Source: Bacteroidia bacterium
GTDB taxonomy: Bacteria; Bacteroidota; Bacteroidia; Bacteroidales; UBA12481
Assembly (NCBI GenBank): GCA_026391235.1
Contig: JAPLDV010000634.1
Span: 1 to 6,723 of the forward strand
DNA: 6,723 nucleotides
Reading direction: 5' to 3'
Shown here piece after piece: positions 1-6,723 of this stretch. The position numbers and the translations under genes are program-made. Below the pieces are notes generated by a model, which worked only from the letters and a program-made list of their open reading frames with translations, did not search any database and was not told where the DNA came from. How positions within the stretch are numbered: position 1 is the first letter of the stretch; every line of letters starts with the position of its first letter.

Positions 1-172
<172 letters not shown>

Positions 173-182
<10 letters not shown>

Positions 183-2287
183 TCACTCCTGATCTTAATG
201 TAGTCAATCCCTACCATGTAACGGCCAACGGCTTTGGGTTGTTTGCCAACTATTTCAAACTGAATGGTATTGACGCCTTGCTTGAGGTGGTATTTCCCAA
301 GTTTTGCAAATTCTGTCACCACCGGTTTTCCGGTTTGATCATGATAACCTTTGAAAACATTTTTTACAGGCTGGTCATTGATCATCATTTTAAAATCTCC
401 GTAATCAATGGCTTTGGTGAAATTCAAGGAAAGGAAGTAGTCTCCTTCCTGGGCCATTTCAAATTCCGCCTTGAGCGATCCATTCTGGCCTCCGTCCATC
501 CACCAGAGCTGGGCATTATTGCTCCATCCCCATTCGGTTGAGTTCTGGACTTCCCAATTCCCTGCCGAAAGGCTGATAATGCGCAGATGCTCACCCTGAA
601 GGTAGCCGGCAACATCAGCCACCGGGGGGTAAAGGTTTTCTCGTTTTAAAGAAACCGGAATTTTAACCACTGCCGGATCCGGCTCCACCAGGCACTTGCC
701 ACCAGGTTTCATATACCAGTAAGAAACCACGGCATAGTTCATTTTGGTGGTTGCCCAATGCCAGAGTTCCATGTCAAATTTCAATTTTGTTGTAAACGGA
801 ACCGCATCGAGCATCCGGCGCCGCATATTTACCGTCATTCCCGTATGGAAATTGCCGGATCCATCAGGTTGTGCGATTAGAAAATGACTGAAGATTTCGG
901 GCCTGCACCAGGCATATCCGATATAGTCTTCAGTACCGGTTCCGATGTGAGACGGCAGTTTTTCACCATCGACATAAACCTTTTCATCACCTTCGCCCCA
1001 CCAGGCATCCGCCGTATTGAATATGGTAATGGCATCGCCGGCATATTGTCCCTGGCCTTCCAGTTTGACAAAATTAATATCCTCATGCTTGTCTTTAATG
1101 TGATCCCCTAAATAACCTTTCGTTTGAATACCATTGTATTCGTGCCATATAGCTCCAAAATGCATGGTGTTGCCGGTCCATTTATACTTGCCGGTTGTTA
1201 CGCCGGCAATTTCCGCTGTTACTTTCTGATCACCATAATTGATAAGTTCGATAATAGCGGCTTTTCGGAACGGCATTGTCCAGTAGGCTTTCATAAGTCC
1301 GGTGCTGTCGGTTTGCGTATACCATGTTTGATAGGGCCTGATCTGGTAACCAGTTCCAAAGAAATCCCCAACCGGACTCCAAACGGTTTTCTCCCCGTCG
1401 AATGTAATGCTGAGGACTGTCGACCGCAAGGCCTGGGGTAGATTTTCGGCCTTGAGGCGGATGGCCATTGCATATATTGCCTGTTTTCCTTTCAATTCAA
1501 TACTGATGTTTTTTCCGGGATCGATCACTGCATTATCAGCAATCTTATGCTGCTCCATTTCAGGACTATCCTGCAAGGAGTGATTGCCTTTCAACAGCTT
1601 GTTCTGCAGTTCACTGATCTGTGTTGCATTGGTTTTCAGATCATCCATGGTGAATGATTTTATCGAAGTTCCTGCAACGTATGTGCGGTAATTAATATTG
1701 TAATAAACTGATGGACTGTGTTTCTCGGGGTTCAGTGCAGGGCATTCATAAGTGATCTTTATCTGTTTTGAATACGGTATCGGCATGTACAGATTGTGGC
1801 CCCGCTGTGCATATACCGTTAATGGGGATACCGATGAACTCAAGGGTTCTCCAACCAGCTGGCCTCCGCTGATGATTTTCAATACCGGACCTTCGATTTC
1901 CGGAGTTGAATTTCCATCCAGATAAATCCTCAGTGTACCGGTATAGGCCTGTTCATTGCCAAAGGTCATCCAAAAACGAACCACCGCACCGGGTCCGGCG
2001 GCATCCATCATGACAAATTCGCGGCGGCCGCTGTTGGTTTCTTCCCTTACAAACCACGAAGCATCGGCATTGGCAAACCAGCCATCCTGATCGGGTGCAA
2101 CGGTGCGCCTGTCGTAACTGCTGAATTGCTTGCATATAAACCCGGGATCAGGGTACTCGGTGAGAAGCCTTGGATTGGTCATATCAGTAATCAGCGTTCC
2201 AAAGGTTATGGTTTTCGGAGCCTGTGTACATTGGAATAATGTTGCGGCCAATAAGCAGATAAATGCAATTCGGATTTGTGTTTTCAT
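173..2287 (-). CDS. GH172 (DUF2961) family glycoside hydrolase, probable exported lipoprotein
   Basis: The protein has 704 residues from the ATG at 2287. A longer frame from 2344 adds 19 residues, but the 2287 start puts a signal peptide at the N-terminus: Lys at residue 2, Arg at 6, a hydrophobic stretch 7-18, and Cys20 in LFQC. Gln before the Cys is atypical for a lipobox, so a lipoprotein is likely but not certain; cleavage by ordinary signal peptidase is the alternative. DUF2961 hallmarks are visible: SSYDRR (56-61), the [16 protein letters not shown] stretch (93-108), and GTGTEDY (449-455). Characterised GH172 enzymes, such as bifidobacterial alpha-D-fructofuranosidase, use two glutamates 21 residues apart. 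Glu432 in WWGEGDE and Glu453 in GTGTEDY have exactly that spacing and are the likely acid/base and nucleophile. Residues from about 560 form an extra beta-rich C-terminal domain, possibly carbohydrate binding. Substrate cannot be read; furanosidase activity on fructose- or arabinose-containing glycans is the family precedent. Its TAG stop (175-173) lies in the heptamer array. Confidence 0.93.
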
Positions 2288-2308
2288 TTTATTCTGGTTT
2301 AGAACGCA

Positions 2309-2316
2309 TAAATTTA
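2309..2316 (-). promoter_or_regulatory. Possible -7 promoter box of the GH172 gene
   Basis: TAAATTTA matches the Bacteroidota -7 consensus TAnnTTTG at all but the last base. It sits 21 bases before the preferred ATG at 2287, which would give a 5' leader of about 15 bases. No convincing TTG-type -33 element is seen at the usual distance, and the region is AT-rich, so chance is a real alternative. The box lies inside the longer reading frame that starts at 2344, so if it is real it supports the 2287 start. Confidence 0.3.
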
Positions 2317-2362
2317 TAAAAAAACCTGTAAACCATGAAACCATTCAATCGCAGCATCTTTT

Positions 2363-2442
2363 CTCTGCGGATCTTTCCGAATTTCTTTGCGCTCTCTGCG
2401 GTAAAAAAAGATCTAACCGCAGAGAACCGCAGAGTTTTTTTT
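2363..2442. repeat. Intergenic inverted-repeat element built from CTCTGCGGT / ACCGCAGAG
   Basis: Two forward arms, CTCTGCGG (2363-2370) and CTCTGCGGT (2394-2402), face two inverted arms, a perfect tandem of AACCGCAGAG at 2415-2424 and 2425-2434, followed by eight T (2435-2442). The outer arm extends: GGATCTTT (2369-2376) is largely complementary to AAAGATCT (2407-2414), so alternative hairpins with different arm pairings are possible. The GC-rich stem plus T tract looks like an intrinsic terminator on the plus strand, but no plus-strand gene lies upstream in the window to terminate. The CTCTGCGGT / ACCGCAGAG core resembles short dispersed intergenic repeats seen in many bacterial genomes, from memory only. 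It lies between two divergent starts, so it may be a dispersed repeat, or may insulate the two promoters. Confidence 0.8.
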
Positions 2443-2486
2443 CGTTTTTCATGCGTTTCGTCATACCTCATGATTTCCCGATGATT

Positions 2487-2494
2487 TAATTTCG
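2487..2494 (+). promoter_or_regulatory. Possible -7 promoter box of maeB
   Basis: TAATTTCG matches TAnnTTTG at 7 of 8 positions and lies 31 bases before the maeB ATG, implying a leader of about 25 bases. A clear -33 TTTG is not present; TTTCG at 2456-2460 is the nearest approximation, and its spacing is long. The assignment is weak. The rest of the 238-base gap (2288-2525) holds the inverted-repeat element and no gene I can support. Confidence 0.3.
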
Positions 2495-2525
2495 TTGCTT
2501 AGAACAACTTAATTATCTATCGGAT

Positions 2526-4829
2526 ATGGCAACAATCAAAAAAGAGGCAGCCCTTGAATATCATTCGAAAGGCCGGCCAGGAAAAATCGAAGTAGTACCA
2601 ACGGTTCCCTACAGTACTCAGTATGACCTTGCACTGGCTTATACTCCCGGTGTGGCATTTCCATGTAAAGAAATTGAAGCTAACCTGGAAGATGCCTATC
2701 TGTATACAGCCAAAGGCAACCTGGTTGCGGTAGTCAGCAACGGAACCGCTGTTCTGGGGTTGGGAGATATCGGCGCGCTTGCAGGTAAGCCCGTCATGGA
2801 AGGAAAAGGATTGCTGTTTAAGATTTTTGCCGATGTAGATGTATTTGATATCGAGGTGGATGAGAAAGATCCCGAGAAACTGATTCAGGTGGTTAAGGCG
2901 ATTTCTCCCACGTTTGGCGGTATCAATCTGGAAGATATCAAGGCTCCGGAATGTTTTGAAATTGAGCAACGGTTGATCAAAGAACTCAATATTCCGGTTT
3001 TTCACGATGATCAGCACGGAACGGCCATTATTTCTGCTGCAGGTTTGATGAATGCGCTTTTGATTAACGGGAAAAAGATTGAAGATGTTAAAGTTGTGGT
3101 TAACGGCGCCGGTGCAGCCGCTGTTTCTTGTATCAAGCTTTACCTGACGATCGGCGTTAAGAAAGAAAATGTCGTTATGATAGACAGTAAAGGTGTACTC
3201 AATCGCAAACGCACGGACCTGAATTCATCGAAATTGCAGTTTGTTACTGATCGTGATGTTAATTCGTTGGCCGAGGCATTTGTTGGTGCAGATGTTTTCC
3301 TTGGATTATCGGTGGCCAATGTCGTTAATAAGGAAATGCTAAGGTCGATGGCGAAAGATCCTATCGTTTTCGCCATGGCTAATCCAAATCCGGAGATTCC
3401 GTATGAAGAGGCCATTGAAAGCAGGGAAGATATCATCTTTGCCACCGGCCGGTCGGATTACCCCAACCAAATCAATAATGTCCTCGGATTTCCTTTTATA
3501 TTCCGCGGGGCATTGGATGTGAGGGCCTCAACGATCAACGAGGATATGAAAATAGCCGCAGCGATGGCACTGGCAAAACTTGCCAAGGAGGATGTTCCGG
3601 AAATGGTTAACCTGGCTTATAATATGCAGAATATCAAGTTCGGGAAGGAATACATCATTCCAAAACCGCTCGATCCCCGCCTGATCACCACGGTTGCACC
3701 GGCAGTTGCCCAGGCAGCCATGGATTCAGGGGTTGCCCGTAAACCTATCGCTGACATGAATACATACGTTTTGGAATTGCAAAAACGGATGGGGCTGGAT
3801 AATATGCTGATCCGTTTTATCACCGATAGGGCTAAAAGCGATCCGAAAAGGGTGGTATTCGGACAAGCTGACAACCTTAAAGTCCTCAAGGCGGTTCAAG
3901 CCGTTAAACACGATGGAATTGCCAAACCCATCCTTCTGGGAAATATTTCTAAAATCAGAAAAATTATCAGTGAAATGGACCTCGATCTGGCAGATATACA
4001 GATCATTGATCCAAGATCCGATGATGAAGCTGACCGGGTGGATATGTTTGCCGGGGAGTTTGTCACTAACCGCAAACGTAAAGGTATAACCTTTGATGAA
4101 GCGCGGGAATTGATGCAAAACCAATCCTATTTTGGTTCCATGATGGTTAACCTGGGTATCGCTGATGCATTTCTGTCGGGTACCAGCTCAAAATATGCCT
4201 ATACCATTAAACCTGCCATTGAGTGCGTTGGCGTCAGGCCCGTTCTGGATCATATCGCAGGAATGTATATTTTAATGACCAAGAAAGGCCCATTCTTTTT
4301 TGCCGATACCACTGTTAATAAAGAACCTGATGTTCAGGCTCTTGTGGATACAACACTCCTCGCGGCCGAGCAAATCAGGAAATTCAATGTTGAACCGAAA
4401 ATTGCCATGGTTTCCTATTCAAATTTCGGTACCCAAAGGAAAGGCTCCCCGGCTACCGTTGCTGCTGCAGTGAAAATATTGCATGAAAAGTATCCAAATC
4501 TGATTGTCGACGGTGAGATGCAGGCAAACTTTGCCCTCAACAAGGAAATTAGAATGAAGAAATTCCCATTCTCCAAATTGGCCGGACATGACGTCAACAC
4601 ACTGATCTTCCCGAATCTGGACTCAGGTAACATTGCTTACAAAATGATGCAGGAAATCGGCGGCGCCGAAGTTATCGGGCCAATCGTGATGGGCATGAAC
4701 AAACCGGTTCATATACTCCAGATGGAGAGTTCCGTAAGGGAAATCATTTATATGGCTTCGATTGCGGTTATTGATGCTCAATGCAGCAGCGATCCACGGT
4801 GCGCCAGCAAGTTTGCCTACATTTTATAG
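2526..4829 (+). CDS. maeB: NADP-dependent malic enzyme with C-terminal phosphotransacetylase-like domain
   Basis: This 767-residue protein has the full length of the MaeB family. It oxidatively decarboxylates L-malate to pyruvate and CO2 in the cytoplasm, normally with NADP, supplying NADPH and pyruvate. The malic-enzyme part (about 1-425) carries AYTPGVA with catalytic Tyr39, GKPVMEGKG with catalytic Lys94, metal ligands Glu136-Asp137 ([11 protein letters not shown]) and Asp162 ([10 protein letters not shown]), and the nucleotide-binding [10 protein letters not shown] (191-200). These positions agree with the numbering I recall for Escherichia coli MaeB, which supports the ATG at 2526; the ATG is preceded by no clear ribosome binding site. 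Residues about 428-755 form the phosphotransacetylase-like domain, including [12 protein letters not shown] (695-706) and GMNKPVH (723-729). Where true phosphotransacetylases have the catalytic Ser-Arg, this protein has Gln732-Met733, so the domain is probably regulatory (acetyl-CoA sensing is reported for relatives) rather than catalytic. It is monocistronic, divergent from the GH172 gene and convergent with corA. Cofactor preference is inferred from the family. Confidence 0.97.
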   Translation: MATIKKEAALEYHSKGRPGKIEVVPTVPYSTQYDLALAYTPGVAFPCKEIEANLEDAYLYTAKGNLVAVVSNGTAVLGLGDIGALAGKPVMEGKGLLFKIFADVDVFDIEVDEKDPEKLIQVVKAISPTFGGINLEDIKAPECFEIEQRLIKELNIPVFHDDQHGTAIISAAGLMNALLINGKKIEDVKVVVNGAGAAAVSCIKLYLTIGVKKENVVMIDSKGVLNRKRTDLNSSKLQFVTDRDVNSLAEAFVGADVFLGLSVANVVNKEMLRSMAKDPIVFAMANPNPEIPYEEAIESREDIIFATGRSDYPNQINNVLGFPFIFRGALDVRASTINEDMKIAAAMALAKLAKEDVPEMVNLAYNMQNIKFGKEYIIPKPLDPRLITTVAPAVAQAAMDSGVARKPIADMNTYVLELQKRMGLDNMLIRFITDRAKSDPKRVVFGQADNLKVLKAVQAVKHDGIAKPILLGNISKIRKIISEMDLDLADIQIIDPRSDDEADRVDMFAGEFVTNRKRKGITFDEARELMQNQSYFGSMMVNLGIADAFLSGTSSKYAYTIKPAIECVGVRPVLDHIAGMYILMTKKGPFFFADTTVNKEPDVQALVDTTLLAAEQIRKFNVEPKIAMVSYSNFGTQRKGSPATVAAAVKILHEKYPNLIVDGEMQANFALNKEIRMKKFPFSKLAGHDVNTLIFPNLDSGNIAYKMMQEIGGAEVIGPIVMGMNKPVHILQMESSVREIIYMASIAVIDAQCSSDPRCASKFAYIL

Positions 4830-4833
4830 GCAT

Positions 4834-5907
4834 TTACATCCACCTTTTGCGCCTGAAGAAGAAATAGGAACCAAAACCGATTACAGCCATAAACCCAAGA
4901 AGGATAAAGTATCCGTATTTCCATGACAGTTCCGGCATATTCTTAAAATTCATGCCATAGATTCCGGCAATGAATGTTACCGGTATAAAAATGGTGGAAA
5001 CTACCGTGAGAAGTTGAATTACTTTATTCATCCCCATATTTAATTGGGTCAGATATAACTCGCGGATCGAGGCCAGGTTATCGCGAATCTGATCTAACTG
5101 ACTCATAATCTGATTGATATGATCGAATATGTCCTGATAATAGGGCAGGTCATCCGGACTGATTAAATGATCAGGTTCCTTAATCAGTTTAATTAATCCT
5201 TCACGCAAGGGCATGACCTGGTGACGAAAATAGATCTGAAATTTCCTGATCTGATGGAGAGTCTGGGTGGGATCGAAACTCGACTTTCCTTCCATGCTTA
5301 ATTCGATATCCTCAATCTGCAGTTCCAGTTCTTCGCATATCTCCAGGTATTCATCTACCATAAGGTCCAATAATGAATAGAAAGTAAAATCCGGACCGTG
5401 AGTTCTGATTTTAGAGCCTGCAACCTCCAAGCGGGTATAAACCGGATGGAATAGATCAGATTTTTTTTCAGCAAATGAAACTATGACATCGGGCTGCAAA
5501 ACGAGACTTATTTGCTCAGAGGACCAGGTGAGAGAAACTCCGTTCCAATGAATATTCTTCAGAATGAAAAAGGCCCAATGATTGCCCGTATCAGTTTTGG
5601 CATTCTGATCAGTATTGAGAATATCCTCCAATACAAGAGAATTTACCTGCAGCTTTTTGAAAACAGGGTCGAGAACCTTAAGGTCTGACAGACCGGTAAT
5701 CTCCAACCAGGTTGTACGGGGACTATCTGCACTAAAATCGCTGGTTTTAGCCGATAAGTCAGGGTCCTGGATCCACGATTCAGCATCATAACGGTGGCAT
5801 TTGATTGCTTCCTGAACTGGGAACTTGGAGCCAATATGAACGAGAGAGCCCGGTGGCAGGCCTTTTTTTTGCGACCGGCGCATCGTTGTGTCTTTTGATC
5901 TTTTCAT
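4834..5907 (-). CDS. corA: CorA-type magnesium (cobalt/nickel) transport protein
   Basis: The 357-residue protein is close to the length of Thermotoga maritima CorA. CorA is a homopentameric inner-membrane channel that lets Mg2+ (also Co2+ and Ni2+) into the cell. The sequence shows the whole architecture: KKGLPPGSLVHIG near the N-terminus (14-26), LVLEDILN (91-98) in the cytoplasmic domain, a long acidic, helix-rich stalk region (about 175-295), TM1 about 296-317, the signature GMN selectivity motif at 318-320, a short outer loop containing MPEL (324-327), TM2 about 331-351 and a basic RRKRW tail (352-356). The ATG at 5907 is used here; Met9 (5883) is possible, and neither has a Shine-Dalgarno. 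The stop lies 4 bases from the maeB stop on the opposite strand. Two A8 runs (coding strand) encode Gln/Glu-Lys-Lys at residues 13-15 and 147-149. Functional assignment is secure; the ion preference is from the family. Confidence 0.97.
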   Translation of the reverse strand: MKRSKDTTMRRSQKKGLPPGSLVHIGSKFPVQEAIKCHRYDAESWIQDPDLSAKTSDFSADSPRTTWLEITGLSDLKVLDPVFKKLQVNSLVLEDILNTDQNAKTDTGNHWAFFILKNIHWNGVSLTWSSEQISLVLQPDVIVSFAEKKSDLFHPVYTRLEVAGSKIRTHGPDFTFYSLLDLMVDEYLEICEELELQIEDIELSMEGKSSFDPTQTLHQIRKFQIYFRHQVMPLREGLIKLIKEPDHLISPDDLPYYQDIFDHINQIMSQLDQIRDNLASIRELYLTQLNMGMNKVIQLLTVVSTIFIPVTFIAGIYGMNFKNMPELSWKYGYFILLGFMAVIGFGSYFFFRRKRWM

Positions 5908-5922
5908 GTTGATCGAATTGGG

Positions 5923-5930
5923 TAACTTTG
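5923..5930 (+). promoter_or_regulatory. Bacteroidota-type -7 promoter box (TAACTTTG) of the GH27 gene
   Basis: TAACTTTG is a perfect match to the TAnnTTTG -7 consensus of the Bacteroidota primary sigma factor. It is 22 bases before the ATG at 5953, predicting a leader of about 16 bases. A TTTG at 5894-5897 could be the -33 element, but the 25-base gap is longer than usual. The box lies in the 45-base gap between divergent starts, and the possible -33 lies inside the corA coding region. Confidence 0.5.
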
Positions 5931-5952
5931 ATGCAAGCTAACAAACAAAACA

Positions 5953-6723
5953 ATGAAAATAAAAACCGATTTAACCCGGATGGAATCAGGGTGGGGAGAA
6001 AACCATATCAATAAATCAGTCGATGGCAATCCTTTAAAAATCGCCGGTACAACCTATGAACGCGGCATTGGAACCCACGCAGTCAGCAAGTTTCTGATTC
6101 AAATCAACGGGAATGCCGGTTCATTCGATGCCTTCGCAGGTGTGGATGATGAGTGCAGCATACCGGGTACTGTGGAATTTATGGTATTGGGTGATCGTAA
6201 ATTCCTGTGGAAGAGTGGAATAATGAAGAAGGGTGATCCTGCTAAAGAGGTTCATGTAAGTTTGAAGGGATTGAAAAAGATGGCACTGCTGGTTACGAAT
6301 GGTGGTGACAATATTGATTATGACCATGCCGACTGGATTGATGCGAGAATTACCTATCGCAAAACGGCGCCAACCGTCGATGCTATTGTTCAAAAGGAAC
6401 CTTACATTCTTACTCCGGATCAAAATAAGCCCCGGATCAACGGAGCCTCTGTTATCGGTGCCAATCCGCATCGCGATTTTGTTTTTCGCGTGCCTGTTAC
6501 CGGGAAGCCTCCGGGAAAAGTGGATGTTGCCGGATTACCGGCTGGTTTGGTTTATGATTCAAAAAATCGTTCGATCAGCGGCAAGGCCCCATCGGCCGGA
6601 GTTTACGAAATCGAGGTTACTGCTTCCAATGCCGAAGGCTCGGTCAGAAAGAAAATCTCGATAAGAACCGACACGGGTTTGTCATTGACCCCTCCTCTTG
6701 GATGGAATTCATTGAATTGCTGG
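5953..6723 (+). CDS. NPCBM / He_PIG / GH27 alpha-galactosidase, N-terminal part (runs off window)
   Basis: The open frame continues to the last base, giving 257 residues with no stop. Residues about 5-135 are an NPCBM domain, with GWGE (13-16), KSVDGNPL (21-28), ERGIGTHA (36-43), the FDAFAGVDDE stretch (58-67) and HADWIDARI (125-133). Residues about 162-238 resemble a putative Ig domain (He_PIG), with GLPAGLVYD (194-202), ISGKAP (208-213) and VYEIEVTASNAEG (217-229). From 245, LTPPLGWNSLNCW is the start of a GH27 (alpha-galactosidase / alpha-N-acetylgalactosaminidase) barrel; the catalytic Asp residues lie beyond the window. The family removes terminal alpha-linked galactose from oligo- and polysaccharides. 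An in-frame TGA at 5929-5931 leaves only seven codons before this ATG, so no signal peptide can be encoded, which is odd for an NPCBM-containing enzyme. The next in-frame ATG is Met10 (5980). The leader ACAAACAAAACA before the ATG is A-rich with no Shine-Dalgarno. Divergent from corA. Confidence 0.9.
   Translation, partial: MKIKTDLTRMESGWGENHINKSVDGNPLKIAGTTYERGIGTHAVSKFLIQINGNAGSFDAFAGVDDECSIPGTVEFMVLGDRKFLWKSGIMKKGDPAKEVHVSLKGLKKMALLVTNGGDNIDYDHADWIDARITYRKTAPTVDAIVQKEPYILTPDQNKPRINGASVIGANPHRDFVFRVPVTGKPPGKVDVAGLPAGLVYDSKNRSISGKAPSAGVYEIEVTASNAEGSVRKKISIRTDTGLSLTPPLGWNSLNCW

Noticed and set aside
2288..2344. Longer N-terminus for the GH172 protein from the ATG at 2344
   Set aside because: The extra 19 residues place the basic n-region and hydrophobic core internally, and they cover the possible -7 box. 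The start at 2287 gives a standard signal peptide.
2435..2442. Rho-independent terminator at the inverted repeat and T8 run
   Set aside because: It has terminator-like form, but it lies upstream of both divergent genes and no plus-strand transcript in the window would end there. It is listed as a repeat instead.
2289..2471. Minus-strand 60-codon frame over the inverted repeat
   Set aside because: It is a translation of the repeat element itself and has no features of a real protein. Such ORFs are often produced by intergenic repeats.
2130..2489. Plus-strand frame of 119 codons across the GH172 start and the inverted repeat
   Set aside because: It overlaps the signal-peptide region of a well-supported gene in antisense and is otherwise made of repeat sequence; no recognisable domain.
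2517..3017. Minus-strand 166-codon frame antisense to maeB
   Set aside because: It is a shadow of the malic-enzyme gene, whose motifs are complete on the plus strand in this stretch; no family recognised.
3726..4124. Minus-strand 132-codon frame antisense to maeB
   Set aside because: It overlaps the conserved phosphotransacetylase-like domain in antisense and shows no signal, motif or promoter.
2526..4829. Malic enzyme-phosphotransacetylase as a novel gene fusion
   Set aside because: This two-domain order is the normal architecture of MaeB proteins.
6121..6664. Frames of 116 (-) and 121 (+) codons in the last 600 bases
   Set aside because: Both are out-of-frame shadows of the GH27 gene, whose NPCBM, Ig-like and GH27 motifs run continuously from 5953 to the window end.

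Overview
The window looks like chromosomal DNA from a member of the Bacteroidota, probably an environmental polysaccharide degrader. The evidence is indirect: no clear Shine-Dalgarno sequence precedes any start, the leaders are A-rich, a TAnnTTTG-type -7 promoter box lies upstream of the last gene, and two glycoside hydrolases of families common in that phylum flank two housekeeping genes. No taxon can be fixed from this alone.

Layout. Positions 1-182 are a nearly pure heptanucleotide tandem array that continues off the left edge. It runs directly into the 3' end of a minus-strand gene (173-2287) for a secreted, probably membrane-anchored GH172 (DUF2961) glycosidase; the stop codon of that gene is part of a repeat unit. 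A 238-base divergent intergenic region follows and holds a GC-rich inverted-repeat element ending in a T tract. Next is a complete plus-strand maeB-type malic enzyme with a C-terminal phosphotransacetylase-like domain (2526-4829). It converges, with a gap of only 4 bases, on a minus-strand corA magnesium channel gene (4834-5907). After 45 bases a divergent plus-strand gene starts at 5953 and runs off the right edge. It encodes an NPCBM domain, a putative Ig-like (He_PIG) domain and the first residues of a GH27 alpha-galactosidase catalytic domain.

How the genes relate. The four genes alternate in strand (-, +, -, +), so no two share an operon. MaeB (malate to pyruvate with NADPH) and CorA (Mg2+ uptake) are core metabolism and ion homeostasis. 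The two glycosidases suggest plant or microbial polysaccharide breakdown, but no SusC/SusD pair, regulator or other polysaccharide-utilisation-locus component is visible.

I see no new multi-gene system. The points most worth a second look are the heptamer array (a two-state C/T unit, a stop codon built from a repeat unit, and G-quadruplex potential on the coding strand of the adjacent gene), the apparent absence of a signal peptide on the GH27 protein, and loss of the catalytic Ser-Arg pair in the malic enzyme's phosphotransacetylase domain.
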